NCBI GenBank assembly: GCA_030615855.1
Contig: JAUWYL010000003.1
Location: forward strand, 1 to 64,000
Direction of reading: 5' to 3'
Source: a bacterium
Lineage (GTDB): Bacteria > UBP18 > UBA7526
DNA length: 64,000 bases
Position 1 is the first letter of the stretch, and each line of letters opens with the position of its first letter. The notes under the pieces are model-generated. The model had not been told where the DNA came from. It did no database searches and saw only the letters and a program-made list of their open reading frames with translations. The position numbers were made by a program, and so were the translations under genes. Below, piece by piece: positions 48,405-57,656 of this stretch.

Positions 48405-51400
48405 TTATTTTCGTATTAACTTATTCGCTCCCCAAACCAATGGCTTCAATCCTGCTCTAACTACTGCCTTGAGTGGTTCTTTATCTCGGATGAAGTCCGC
48501 AATCGGTGGCGAAATTTTACAGTAAGTAAGAACAAATGCCCGACCTAAGGGATTAGTGAGCAGATGCTGGTCTCGGAACTGCCGCAAAGCCATTATTTCA
48601 GGAGGACAGTTTAAAAAGTTGGTTAGTTGGTTAGTTTTATCCGTGCTAATCCGTGATTTTAATCCGTGCCTATCCGTGCAACTGCTGTAAGCAGCAGTAG
48701 CAATAAAGCATCCTCCACTCCCTCCACCACTCAGAGACTTGCCCACTGTGACCGTAGTCGTTGCCTCAGTGCTCGAGTTTCCATCTTCAGCAATGGCCTT
48801 GATATAAATGGTGTAGTAACCTATAGGAACAGAGTCGCCAGAACTGTTCTTCCCATCCCATTTTGTAGAGAAACTATCTGCAATATAATACTTATCTTCC
48901 CCTAAGGTTTTTACCACCCTTCCCCTTCCATCGAGGGCCTGAATGGTGACCTCAGACTCCTTATTAAGAGTGAAGGAGATCTTGGTATGTCTCCGATTGA
49001 GGTCGCTTCCATCCGATAGGAAGGGATCTTCAGAGACTCCTAAACCCCTGATTCCCACTCCAGAAGGCATATCCGCATTATTTACCTTCCCTCTGGTAGG
49101 AGAGGAACAGACGCTCCAGTCACTATTTGCATTGGTATCACTTGAATCAGCGTCACGGGCGATGGAGTCATTAGCATCGACTGTAGTGCTATTAAAACAG
49201 TCAGATTCTGCCAGAGAAGCCCCAGCAATCTTCCATTGTTCAGGATCAGCATCTACTAATGCTTGGACATCTGCTTCCTCACCAGAACCCCACGTCCCAC
49301 TTTGATCTGCCCAGCAAACAGCATCCTCAATATTCCCCAATCCATCCTTGAAGATTACCTGTTCATCTGTAGAGGTCAACCCAGTATCATGGGCCCAGAT
49401 ATTGATGATTCCATCCGAACCAGCAGTGAGTTCATCCATCCAGTAACTCATCCCATTAGTAAAGATCTCAATATTTCCCCTTCCTGTAGGAGCCCCGGTC
49501 CGTGAACCAGTTCCTGTGCAGTAGTAGGGAATACTTTTAGCCGACAGACGATCCAAACATTCAGTAGTCGGATGGTTATAGGGGTTGGAGCCGGTAGAGA
49601 TGACGGCCTTATCCGGATAGACATAGGTGAGGAAGTTACTTGAGGTGGCATATCTAGCGCCATGATGGCCTACTTTTAAGATATCGCTCGTTAATCCTAT
49701 CCCATACTTACTGATCAGGTTCTCCTCCACCTCGAATCGGGGATCATTATCATGGCAGGCAGAGGATTCCGCATCACCAGTGAGCATAAAGGAGACATTC
49801 CCGTAGGTAAGGTAAATAACAATGGAACTATTATTCTTATAATCGGTTCCTTCCTCTTCAGTTGCTCCTGGCCAAGGACTGGTAGCATGGGCATTGAGCA
49901 CCTTGGCAGTAATGTTATAGTCTTCATCCCAGGTATAGGTCTGGCCAACGGTGGGAACGATACCCGGAATATCATTGACATCTGAGATGGTTGGGTAACC
50001 CAACTCATTCTTTACCGCGGTAACAAAGGCATCGGTATAATAACTCTCTGGCTGGCCAGAGAGCCAGATGGCCTCTACTGTCTTATTATTTAAAACATCT
50101 GTCAGGTCACCATAATGGTCGCTATCCGCATGGGTAGCGACCATACGATGGACAGTAGTAGAGACACCCACTTTATCAAGATAGGAATCAACGATTTCCT
50201 TATTTGGGTTTCCTCCATCGATTAAGATATTTTCTCCTCCCGGAGTCTGAACAAGAATGGAGTCCCCTTGTCCTACATCAATGAAGGTGACGGTCATGCA
50301 GCCTGAGGCTGGCTGGAGGACTAAATATTCCCCGGTCTTTATTGTTGTTCCCTTGGCGATGGTCTTTATTGTTCCATCATCTTCAAAGTAGCATTCCCCG
50401 ATATCTACTCCGCTTCCATCGCTGGTTCCATCAGCCTCACAATATAACTCTACCCAGTCCTTGCTGCCTGAAGCATTAAACGATACCTCATTTATCTTAA
50501 TGCTTACATCCAATTCTAAGGAAGAGGGGTTCTTCTTTCCCTTGGTAGGGGTAGTAATAAGATTCCAATCGCTCTCCTTATGGGTATCCGTTGCTCCAGA
50601 AGCATTATCTCTTCCTAAAGACTTTCCCTTTGCCCCACTCGTCCAGTTGGCAGACTGGCCTTCCTGAGTCTCATTACTGTAGGTATCCTCATCCCCGGCA
50701 TCGCCAATCCATTGACGGGGACTGAGACTATCATCCGCTATCCTGTTGAAGGCCGTACGCTGGGTGCCTGCCCAGGTGCCATCCCTCTTGGCCAATGATA
50801 CAGCATCGATGATGTTTCCCGAAGGATCCTCAAGGATAATGACATTATCCGTTCCGGTAAGACCAGAATCCGTGGAATAGAAGTCACGATAGCCATTCCC
50901 ATTGGTATCGCTATCCACCTCATCCGCAGTAGGGTCCTCCGGGTCATCCCTGAGACGAAGGACGATATACTCATCATCAGACATAGTATAATCTGGAAAG
51001 GTCTTGATATAGGCGCTTCTTTCCAAGACTCTCCAGGAACCGATATTCTGGGTTGTTCCCGAGACATTATGGAACTCAATCCACTCTGGGGTATCCTTGG
51101 TAGCAATCTCATTAATCAATATACTGCCTGGGTCTCCCTCATCTGGAGCAGTAGTATTTGTTGCTTTCGGTGACCCTCTTTCTGTGGCCCCGGCATCCCA
51201 GTTAGTAGTTCCTTCTTCATTGGCAGTATACCAGTTCTTGGCCTGCGTACCATCCCCGGGGGTGCTGCGACGCTCCATAGAATATTTCTTATCATTGTCA
51301 CCTGCTAAAGGTGTTGAACTATCACCAGCGGTATCATAAAGGATATCGCCATCCGTGTAGAGTTTTATCTGAAGAGTGCTATTGGATAATACTACATCAG

Positions 51401-52673
51401 TATCTATTACATTTGGAGTAACACTATCTTCTATTCTGGAGTTAGCTGCATCAAAGTTAGAAATGAGGAAGTAATCATCACCAGCCGGATCACCCGTGGC
51501 CTTTATGGTTCCAGAAAGGGTGACTTGCATAGGAGCTTCAGCTCCAGCAGAAAATTTAGTGAGATACCAGTTGGTCAAATCAATGTCTGAACTGCTGGTA
51601 TTCCTCAGTTCAATCCATTCATCGGAACTGCTAAGCGTACTCCCTGTCCACATCAATTCGTTGATCACTACCGGCGCTCCTCCGTCATAATAGAGAGCAG
51701 TATCTGTGCGGTCAATAGAGGGGGCTGGTTCGGCATCGGCATAGGTAGCGGTAATGGTAGAGCCATCGGCCACCTTAATCACATTATTGGCATCATTACT
51801 AGCAGTTGTAGAAACTCCTAACTCTGGCTCTGGAGATTGAATGTTAAATATTCCGGTATCGTTTCCCGTTTCGGTTAGGGTAATACTTATCGTTACTGGG
51901 TCAGAGGTAGTGGAGATTATGCTGACCGTAAACGACTGCTTACTTCCCGAATCGGTATTGCGATCATTATCAGTGACCGTAATATCGGAAGTTTGAGAAG
52001 TGCTGCTAAAGATTCCTCTATCAATATCTATGCTCCCCACATAGTTGCCGCTTCCATTTGCTGCTCCCGGAGTTCCCAATTCTGTAGCCCCGGAATCCCA
52101 GTTCAGGGAGGTCGTAGCAGTATACCAGTTCTCTGATACCGTTCCATCACCCGGTGTAGTATTACGAGACATAGAGTATTTATTGGCATTATCCCCAGCA
52201 AATGGGGTTCCACTAGCATCATCAGCGGTATCGATGATCGTAGTGGTTTCACCTGCATAGGGGCCATCATAGAGTTTTATCTGTAGAGCAGTATTGGCTA
52301 AAGAGACATCAGTATCTACCACATCTGGTATGACGTTCAACTTTGAACTACCACTGGTCTCGGCATAATTGGAGATGAGGAAGTATCCATTGGCTGGGAT
52401 GGTGCCAGAGGAGATGGTGAGCATCAACGTCTCTGCGCCACTACTATACTTAGTAATATCCCAATTACTCAGATTGATGGGTGAACTGGTCATATTCCTC
52501 AGTTCGATCCATTCATCATAAGTACTGGCATTACTCCCCATCCACATCAACTCATTGATCACCACATCCCCGGGATCTGCTCCCCAGGCTCGCCCGCTCC
52601 CACAGAGAGCTATACTAATAATAAGGAATAGCATTAATGTTAAGTTCTTAGAAAATATTTTTCTTATCTTCAT
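48405..52673 (-). CDS. Giant secreted lamin-tail protein with nested ComEC-like MBL domain and CFI-box
   Basis: 1422 residues: signal peptide (about 1-31), lamin-tail domains (about 35-215, 335-500 and 515-740), and a fourth lamin-tail domain starting near 745 that is interrupted by a metallo-beta-lactamase domain (about 795-1085). The MBL domain has F-I-D-V-G-Q-G-D-S, T-H-A-D-S-D-H-Y-G-D, a G-D-A-E motif and V-G-H-H-G-A-R-Y, as in the ComEC C-terminal part. After it the lamin-tail resumes (N-I-W-A-H-D-T-G-L). A FlgD-type Ig domain (about 1225-1310) and a glycine-hinged C-F-I-A-T-A-A-Y tail follow. Lamin-tail plus MBL pairings are known in bacterial secreted proteins. The target may be extracellular nucleic acid or phosphodiester, by inference. 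Confidence 0.85.
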   Translation of the reverse strand: MKIRKIFSKNLTLMLFLIISIALCGSGRAWGADPGDVVINELMWMGSNASTYDEWIELRNMTSSPINLSNWDITKYSSGAETLMLTISSGTIPANGYFLISNYAETSGSSKLNVIPDVVDTDVSLANTALQIKLYDGPYAGETTTIIDTADDASGTPFAGDNANKYSMSRNTTPGDGTVSENWYTATTSLNWDSGATELGTPGAANGSGNYVGSIDIDRGIFSSTSQTSDITVTDNDRNTDSGSKQSFTVSIISTTSDPVTISITLTETGNDTGIFNIQSPEPELGVSTTASNDANNVIKVADGSTITATYADAEPAPSIDRTDTALYYDGGAPVVINELMWTGSTLSSSDEWIELRNTSSSDIDLTNWYLTKFSAGAEAPMQVTLSGTIKATGDPAGDDYFLISNFDAANSRIEDSVTPNVIDTDVVLSNSTLQIKLYTDGDILYDTAGDSSTPLAGDNDKKYSMERRSTPGDGTQAKNWYTANEEGTTNWDAGATERGSPKATNTTAPDEGDPGSILINEIATKDTPEWIEFHNVSGTTQNIGSWRVLERSAYIKTFPDYTMSDDEYIVLRLRDDPEDPTADEVDSDTNGNGYRDFYSTDSGLTGTDNVIILEDPSGNIIDAVSLAKRDGTWAGTQRTAFNRIADDSLSPRQWIGDAGDEDTYSNETQEGQSANWTSGAKGKSLGRDNASGATDTHKESDWNLITTPTKGKKNPSSLELDVSIKINEVSFNASGSKDWVELYCEADGTSDGSGVDIGECYFEDDGTIKTIAKGTTIKTGEYLVLQPASGCMTVTFIDVGQGDSILVQTPGGENILIDGGNPNKEIVDSYLDKVGVSTTVHRMVATHADSDHYGDLTDVLNNKTVEAIWLSGQPESYYTDAFVTAVKNELGYPTISDVNDIPGIVPTVGQTYTWDEDYNITAKVLNAHATSPWPGATEEEGTDYKNNSSIVIYLTYGNVSFMLTGDAESSACHDNDPRFEVEENLISKYGIGLTSDILKVGHHGARYATSSNFLTYVYPDKAVISTGSNPYNHPTTECLDRLSAKSIPYYCTGTGSRTGAPTGRGNIEIFTNGMSYWMDELTAGSDGIINIWAHDTGLTSTDEQVIFKDGLGNIEDAVCWADQSGTWGSGEEADVQALVDADPEQWKIAGASLAESDCFNSTTVDANDSIARDADSSDTNANSDWSVCSSPTRGKVNNADMPSGVGIRGLGVSEDPFLSDGSDLNRRHTKISFTLNKESEVTIQALDGRGRVVKTLGEDKYYIADSFSTKWDGKNSSGDSVPIGYYTIYIKAIAEDGNSSTEATTTVTVGKSLSGGGSGGCFIATAAYSSCTDRHGLKSRISTDKTNQLTNFLNCPPEIMALRQFRDQHLLTNPLGRAFVLTYCKISPPIADFIRDKEPLKAVVRAGLKPLVWGANKLIRK
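48620..48684. repeat. TTGGTTAG and ATCCGTGC arrays inside the CFI-box tail
   Basis: GTTGGTTAGTTGGTTAG then ATCCGTGCTAATCCGTG and AATCCGTGCCTATCCGTGC lie inside the 48405-52673 gene. They encode residues between C-F-I-A-T-A-A-Y-S-S and F-R-D-Q-H-L-L. The C25 protease has no such insert at this point. Confidence 0.88.
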
Positions 52674-52690
52674 CCTGCACCTTTTGATAT

Positions 52691-53257
52691 TTAATTCCTT
52701 CCCTTCATGATCTTCTTCAGCCGATTCCAGACTCTTAAATCTTCCGCTTCATCACAGATCTTCATTGCCCATTCCTCAAGGTATTTAACATCCAGGCTTC
52801 TCCCATGACGGATAAATATGCTTTCTACGTCAATCATATCTCGGCCTCTGCCTGGGATTAACTTGAGAAGAATTAAATCTTCGGGAGTAGGGATATAAAT
52901 CTGCCGTCCCATAATTTTGGCTTTTCTTTTCCTTTGGAAGGCCGATTTTTCTAATGCTATTGATAGCTTGATGAAATCGATATGAAGTCTACTGTGGTAT
53001 AGACGGAAGACCCCCCGGGTATCAAATGTCTCTTGGACCACTTCCCTGTCGAATTTGAAGCCTTTCCTTTGAGCTGTGGTTAGGAATGCCTCTAATTTTT
53101 TCCTGTTTATTAAGATGATGAAATCCGCATCATTGGTTACTCTTGGTTCGCCAATAATACCGACCGCCAAACCTCCTACCAGAAGATAAGGGGTGTTTGT
53201 TACCTTTAACAACCCCAGGGCTTTATGAAAGACTACGGGAAATCTATTGGCTTTCAT
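52691..53257 (-). CDS. Nucleotidyltransferase-fold protein (AbiEii/DUF6036-like)
   Basis: 188 residues with Y-L-L-V-G-G-L-A-V-G-I-I-G and T-N-D-A-D-F-I-I, the G-G and D-x-D signature of stand-alone nucleotidyltransferases, and I-P-T-P-E-D-L-I-L-L-K typical of the AbiEii/DUF6036 type. It overlaps a small upstream ORF by four bases (ATGA). Such pairs can be toxin-antitoxin units; evidence here is only the layout. Confidence 0.8.
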   Translation of the reverse strand: MKANRFPVVFHKALGLLKVTNTPYLLVGGLAVGIIGEPRVTNDADFIILINRKKLEAFLTTAQRKGFKFDREVVQETFDTRGVFRLYHSRLHIDFIKLSIALEKSAFQRKRKAKIMGRQIYIPTPEDLILLKLIPGRGRDMIDVESIFIRHGRSLDVKYLEEWAMKICDEAEDLRVWNRLKKIMKGRN

Positions 53258-53445
53258 TCCTTCTTCATTTTTAACCCCAGCTTCGCACAGACTGGAAGGT
53301 GGGAAGCAAAATTCAAGGAATCTATTAGTTCTGAGTCTAATAGAAATTCCATGATCTCGGCACTCTCTTTAATGGTAAGTTTCCTCAGGGTTTCCCTTCT
53401 CTCTTTTTCGCTCTCTCTTCTATACTTTTCCGGATTCTTAATCAT
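53254..53445 (-). CDS. Small partner ORF of the nucleotidyltransferase
   Basis: 63 residues, charged and helical (E-K-E-R-R-E-T-L-R-K-L-T-I-K-E-S-A-E), no known family to me. The ATG at 53445 overlaps the end of the FN3 gene by eight bases and the stop overlaps the nucleotidyltransferase start, so it is translationally coupled on both sides. Confidence 0.65.
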   Translation of the reverse strand: MIKNPEKYRRESEKERRETLRKLTIKESAEIMEFLLDSELIDSLNFASHLPVCAKLGLKMKKE

Positions 53446-56400
53446 CGCTTCTTCCTTCTTTAACAATTCTCTTTGCTCCCCAAACGATCGGTTTCAGATA
53501 GAATCTCACCATTGCTTTCAGTGGTTCTTTATCTGAAATAAAGCGAGCAACCGGTGGACTAAAGCGACAGTAGAACCTCACAAATGCTTTTCCCAGGGAA
53601 TTAGTCAAGAGATGCTCATCCCGAAATCTCTGCAAAACAATAATCTGTGATCTGTGTGAATCCGTAATAAATCTGTGTGAATCCGTGCCGCTGCTATAAG
53701 CAGCGGTAGCGATGAAGCATCCCCACTTCTCTGAGGTGCTCTTCGCCTCTTCCTTGGCAGCTGCCGGGGTGGTAATGGTAACCACGGGAGTGCTCACCTC
53801 GGTGTCCGGACTTGATGAATATACCCCCCACAACTGTATGTAGTAGGTCGTTCCTCCTGAGAGACCAGTAATGGTGGTGGAGGTCGTCGCCCTGGTAGCC
53901 AGATCAACATCATTACTATCATCCCAGTAACTGGTTGCCTTGTTTTCCACTTCAGTTCGATTGGTCCCATAATAGATGCGGTAGCGGAGAAAGTCCTTAT
54001 CTGAAGGAGTGAAGGGCGTCCAGGTCAACTTGCTACTTGAGGATTTCGATTCGCTCTCCTGGACATCGGCCAAACCCACAGAAACAGAAGCAGTACCAGA
54101 AGGAGAAGTCGTCTCATTACCAGCGTTATCCATTGCCCATATTTTAGCATAGTAGATGTTAGGTGAGGTTAATCCTGTAACGATAGTTGAAGAGGTATCT
54201 ATATCTGTCTCTTCCTTTTTAGTGGCTCCTTCTGGCGAACCCGTATTGTCCTTATCCTGCACCTTTGTCTGATCCTTCCCATACCAGATTTCATAGTGGC
54301 TGAAGTAGCTCTCTGTGCAGGCCGTCCAGGAGAAAGTAATACTCGTTGAAGTAGCAGAACTTGCCTTGAAATCCGCCAGACCACTGGGAACCACATTATC
54401 TATGCCAAAAGGAGTACCAGGAGAAGAAGCCGTATCCCCCATATAACCATAACTACCATCATCCGCGCCATCATTGGCCTTCATCCTGAAGTAAACCGTG
54501 TCATCTTCAGTAGTGGGAAGATCAGTTGCCGTAGCCCAGGTGATGGTCTTCTCGCCTGGAGTGCCGATAGATTCCTCGGAGGCTGGGTCAGTAGAAGCGG
54601 TATGCCAATCTATTTCATCTCCGGTGGTAGAATACTCTGGATACCCAGTGCAGGAGTGACTATCGGCATCTATCAAGGTATAGGAAATCTCCCAGTCTCC
54701 TCTTTTCCAACTGGGAACCGGTGACTCAGTAATGTTTATTAAAGGAAGATTATTGTCGGTTACCTCAATACTAATACTGATAGCCGAGGTATAACCTGCA
54801 CTTGAGTCGGCATCAATCTGTATGGTTTCCCCGGTATCATAATATATGCCGCTATAACTGGCCACCCCACTCACAACGTCTTCTGTAAGGGCGTCATTAG
54901 GTAATAAGGCACCAGCACCGGCGTGAAGTGCTAAGATAACGGTACCTATGGCAGCGGGGGTCACATTACCATAGGTATCCTTTACGCTCACCTTTGGCTG
55001 GGTAGCAAAGGGGAAACCGACGATGGCCGCATCCGATGGTGGAGTGGTAAAGTCTAATTTATTGGGATTATCAGGATCGACAGCAATATTCGTTGAGGTC
55101 CCATTAATTGCTCCATCATCGGCCTTAATCCAGGGGGTCTCTCCTGCGTTATAGAGAGTGAAACCAGATACCGTTGCCACACCATTCGCGAAGGTCTGGT
55201 TCCCATCAGCCGGCTTGGTCGGGTCATTAACGCCTATGGCAGTAGCGTTCCAGGTCCAGGTAATGTAATGAGAACCAGTATAATCGGTGACCGTAGTATC
55301 GTCTTGCCTCTGAGCAGTAACCGTAACTGAGAAAGTAGTTCCCGCAGTCTCAGTTCCAGAATGCTCGGTCACTACACTGAACTTGGTGGCCAACCAACCA
55401 CCTGGGGGTTCTCCGTCAGAAAGCCAGGCAGCACCCAAAATCAATCTTTCGCCAGTAGCCGCATGTCGGGTTAGTCCTATAGCTATCCCGCCATTAGTAG
55501 TCCCTTCTCCAGCGCCGATCACATAGGAGTGGCTGATTTTTGTCCAGTCAGCACCATCTAAATCGGTGACACCCGACTCATCTATACCACCAGCATGCTC
55601 AACCCCTACTTTTACCTTACCAGTTCCTTTTGCCCAGACCACCACATAATAGGTTTTGCCCACTTCTAAATCTTTACCTAACTGCTTTAGATAACGCTCA
55701 TCAGAATATGGTTCATGGGCAAAAGAAGCCTCCCCGACTAAAACCTCATCTGGGTCAGTAGTTCTTTCACCTCTATTGCCCCAGGTGTATTCATCAGGAT
55801 CACTACCGGTAATATCATCAAAAAATTCGTTGTATAGGTAATTCTCTCCTGCTTCAGGATGGGTCTGGAAGGTCTTGATATCCCCATATGCATGATCGCT
55901 GTCATATTCTACAACGCCTCTAAACTGATATTTGGTCTTTTTACTAAAACTCGGAGTAGCGGTATGTGAGCCAGCTACACCATAAGGTGTGTAGGTTGTC
56001 TCATTATCGGTTATGCTGCCTGAACTTTCCCCCCATTGAAAGTAGACATCAACAGAAATCTCCTCCCCCATGGTAAAATCACAGTTAAGGGTAGCGGTAG
56101 TAGTCCCGATGCTTGAGGCATCCTGAGTGGTGACTGTAGGATAAGGGTAGGTGCCTGTAGTAGTCCAGATAATTTCGTCCGTAATGACCTTTCCCTCTGA
56201 CCTATTGCCGATACACTTAAATACCACATTATTGCTTTCACTTATGGCAGTCAATGCCCCAGCCACCAGGGACCCATAGGTACCATCAGTGGCTGAGTAA
56301 TAAGTCTGATCAACAGGAAGAGCACCGACATCGATTACCGTTGTCAGATCAGAGTAGGCACCCCCATCAATACTATATTGGAACTTTACATCACCAGTAG

Positions 56401-56722
56401 TAGTACCAGCACGCATCACTTGGAAGTCAAAATTAGTAAGGGTTAATCCCCGGAAATCAAAGGTATCGGTTGTATAGGTAGATTCTCCTGTACCGGCTTT
56501 GATCATTGCTGCATTGGTGCAGTAGCTAATGTTGTATGTTACGAAGTTACCATCAGCGGTCCAGCCCGACGGCCAATCGGGAGGATCTATACTTTCAAAA
56601 TCCTCTGTATAGCCAGGCGAATGCGGTATAATGAGGGCCTGGGCACCCATACCCCAGCCCAGAAGCAACCCAATAGAGAGGGATATCAATATTAAGTTCT
56701 GGGAAAGTCTTCTTTTCTTCAT
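53438..56722 (-). CDS. Giant secreted FN3/Ig-type protein with CFI-box
   Basis: 1094 residues: signal peptide (about 1-29), an N-terminal beta-sandwich region (about 38-190), FN3-like (about 195-290), a carbohydrate-binding-like sandwich (about 295-440), two Big-1/invasin-type domains (about 445-660), a sandwich with a G-D-W-E-I-S-Y core (about 665-780) and two FN3 domains (about 785-980). A C-F-I-A-T-A-A-Y tail follows with R-F-R-D-E-H-L-L and F-Y-L-K-P-I-V-W-G-A. No catalytic motif is seen; an adhesin or scaffold is likely. The tail carries a repeat-coded insert (G-T-D-S-H-R-F-I-T-D-S-H-R-S). Confidence 0.85.
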   Translation of the reverse strand: MKKRRLSQNLILISLSIGLLLGWGMGAQALIIPHSPGYTEDFESIDPPDWPSGWTADGNFVTYNISYCTNAAMIKAGTGESTYTTDTFDFRGLTLTNFDFQVMRAGTTTGDVKFQYSIDGGAYSDLTTVIDVGALPVDQTYYSATDGTYGSLVAGALTAISESNNVVFKCIGNRSEGKVITDEIIWTTTGTYPYPTVTTQDASSIGTTTATLNCDFTMGEEISVDVYFQWGESSGSITDNETTYTPYGVAGSHTATPSFSKKTKYQFRGVVEYDSDHAYGDIKTFQTHPEAGENYLYNEFFDDITGSDPDEYTWGNRGERTTDPDEVLVGEASFAHEPYSDERYLKQLGKDLEVGKTYYVVVWAKGTGKVKVGVEHAGGIDESGVTDLDGADWTKISHSYVIGAGEGTTNGGIAIGLTRHAATGERLILGAAWLSDGEPPGGWLATKFSVVTEHSGTETAGTTFSVTVTAQRQDDTTVTDYTGSHYITWTWNATAIGVNDPTKPADGNQTFANGVATVSGFTLYNAGETPWIKADDGAINGTSTNIAVDPDNPNKLDFTTPPSDAAIVGFPFATQPKVSVKDTYGNVTPAAIGTVILALHAGAGALLPNDALTEDVVSGVASYSGIYYDTGETIQIDADSSAGYTSAISISIEVTDNNLPLINITESPVPSWKRGDWEISYTLIDADSHSCTGYPEYSTTGDEIDWHTASTDPASEESIGTPGEKTITWATATDLPTTEDDTVYFRMKANDGADDGSYGYMGDTASSPGTPFGIDNVVPSGLADFKASSATSTSITFSWTACTESYFSHYEIWYGKDQTKVQDKDNTGSPEGATKKEETDIDTSSTIVTGLTSPNIYYAKIWAMDNAGNETTSPSGTASVSVGLADVQESESKSSSSKLTWTPFTPSDKDFLRYRIYYGTNRTEVENKATSYWDDSNDVDLATRATTSTTITGLSGGTTYYIQLWGVYSSSPDTEVSTPVVTITTPAAAKEEAKSTSEKWGCFIATAAYSSGTDSHRFITDSHRSQIIVLQRFRDEHLLTNSLGKAFVRFYCRFSPPVARFISDKEPLKAMVRFYLKPIVWGAKRIVKEGRSDD
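53638..53690. repeat. ATCTGTGTGAATCCGT array inside the CFI-box tail
   Basis: AATCTGTGATCTGTGTGAATC and TAATAAATCTGTGTGAATCC words are read as G-T-D-S-H-R-F-I-T-D-S-H-R-S inside the FN3 gene, at the same tail position as the insert in the lamin-tail protein but from a different word. Confidence 0.88.
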
Positions 56723-56753
56723 TTTGACTTAGGGCTCCATATTCCTTAGGAAT

Positions 56754-56782
56754 AGTATATTATTTCACACATTATATGTCAA
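56754..56782 (-). promoter_or_regulatory. Sigma-70-type promoter of the FN3 gene
   Basis: TTGACA (56782-56777) and TATACT (56759-56754) on the minus strand with 17 bases between. The -10 is about 32 bases before the ATG at 56722. Confidence 0.85.
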
Positions 56783-56844
56783 ATGTTCTTAGTCATTACT
56801 CCTGTATTTAATGTATTACCTTATTATTAGAGACTATCTCTTCC

Positions 56845-56872
56845 AAAAAGTTCCAAAATTATAGGGACTTTT
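56845..56872 (-). terminator. Terminator-like hairpin after parB
   Basis: AAAAGTCCC and GGAACTTTTT on the minus strand form an A/T-flanked stem (one mismatch) around a short AT loop, with a run of five T, directly behind the parB stop. Confidence 0.6.
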
Positions 56873-57656
56873 AAAGGGCTTGGGAGAGACGGGAGAGGAG
56901 ATCTTTAAGTTCTTTGCGACTTTCGAAGGTGACCAATAGTCTTTCTGCCTTCTTACCGGTTCGGATATTGATCTTCTTCTTCCATTCCTTCCTGAGATGC
57001 CTCATGATATCTCTTTCGATGGCATTGAGTTCCTTCTCTCTTTCTGTCAACTCTTCCCCGGGTCGTGCTAAATCGACCAGAACCATAGTATCTTCAACGG
57101 AGAGGCCTCGCTTAATTACTTCTTTGGCAAAGGAGAGCTGTTTATTCTTGTCCTCAAGTCCCATCAATACCTTGGCATGACCAAAGGTGATCCTACCCTT
57201 ATGGAGATATTCTAACACCTTATGATGTAATCTCTTCAGAAGACGAAGATGATGACTGATATCTGATTGGGTGCGTCCGGTCTTCTTAGCGATCTCTTCT
57301 TCCTTAATCTTATAGGAATCCTTCAATTCCTGAAAGCCTTTGGCCCTCTCCAAAGGGGTAAGATCCAGCCTTTCTATATTCTCCACAATGGATTTAACTA
57401 GTAGGTCCTCACCCCCTATTTCTCCTAAGATAGCACAGGGTAATTCCTTCCAGCCCAATTTCTTTATTGCTTTAAGACGCCTATTGCCAGAGATAAGATA
57501 ATATTTATTCCCCCTTTTGGAGACCGTGGGAGGACAGATGAGGCCATTCTCTCTAATCGACCGGGCTAAATCTTCGATATTCTCCCTACCGCTTTCAAAA
57601 CGTACCTTATATCCCTTGGTAGAAATCTCTTTTAAAGGCAGAATTCTAAAACGCAT
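56871..57656 (-). CDS. parB: ParB/Spo0J-family partition protein
   Basis: 261 residues: the N-terminal CTPase/ParB domain (about 1-95), the central helix-turn-helix (about 120-165: I-A-K-K-T-G-R-T-Q-S-D-I-S-H-H-L-R-L-L) and a C-terminal dimer domain. The usual G-E-R-R-x-R in the CTP-binding box is G-N-R-R-L-K here, while E-N-I-E-R-L-D-L-T-P-L-E-R-A is retained. No parA neighbour is seen, so it is an orphan or the parA is outside the window. It could be chromosomal ParB or a Noc-like paralogue. Confidence 0.88.
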   Translation of the reverse strand: MRFRILPLKEISTKGYKVRFESGRENIEDLARSIRENGLICPPTVSKRGNKYYLISGNRRLKAIKKLGWKELPCAILGEIGGEDLLVKSIVENIERLDLTPLERAKGFQELKDSYKIKEEEIAKKTGRTQSDISHHLRLLKRLHHKVLEYLHKGRITFGHAKVLMGLEDKNKQLSFAKEVIKRGLSVEDTMVLVDLARPGEELTEREKELNAIERDIMRHLRKEWKKKINIRTGKKAERLLVTFESRKELKDLLSRLSQAL

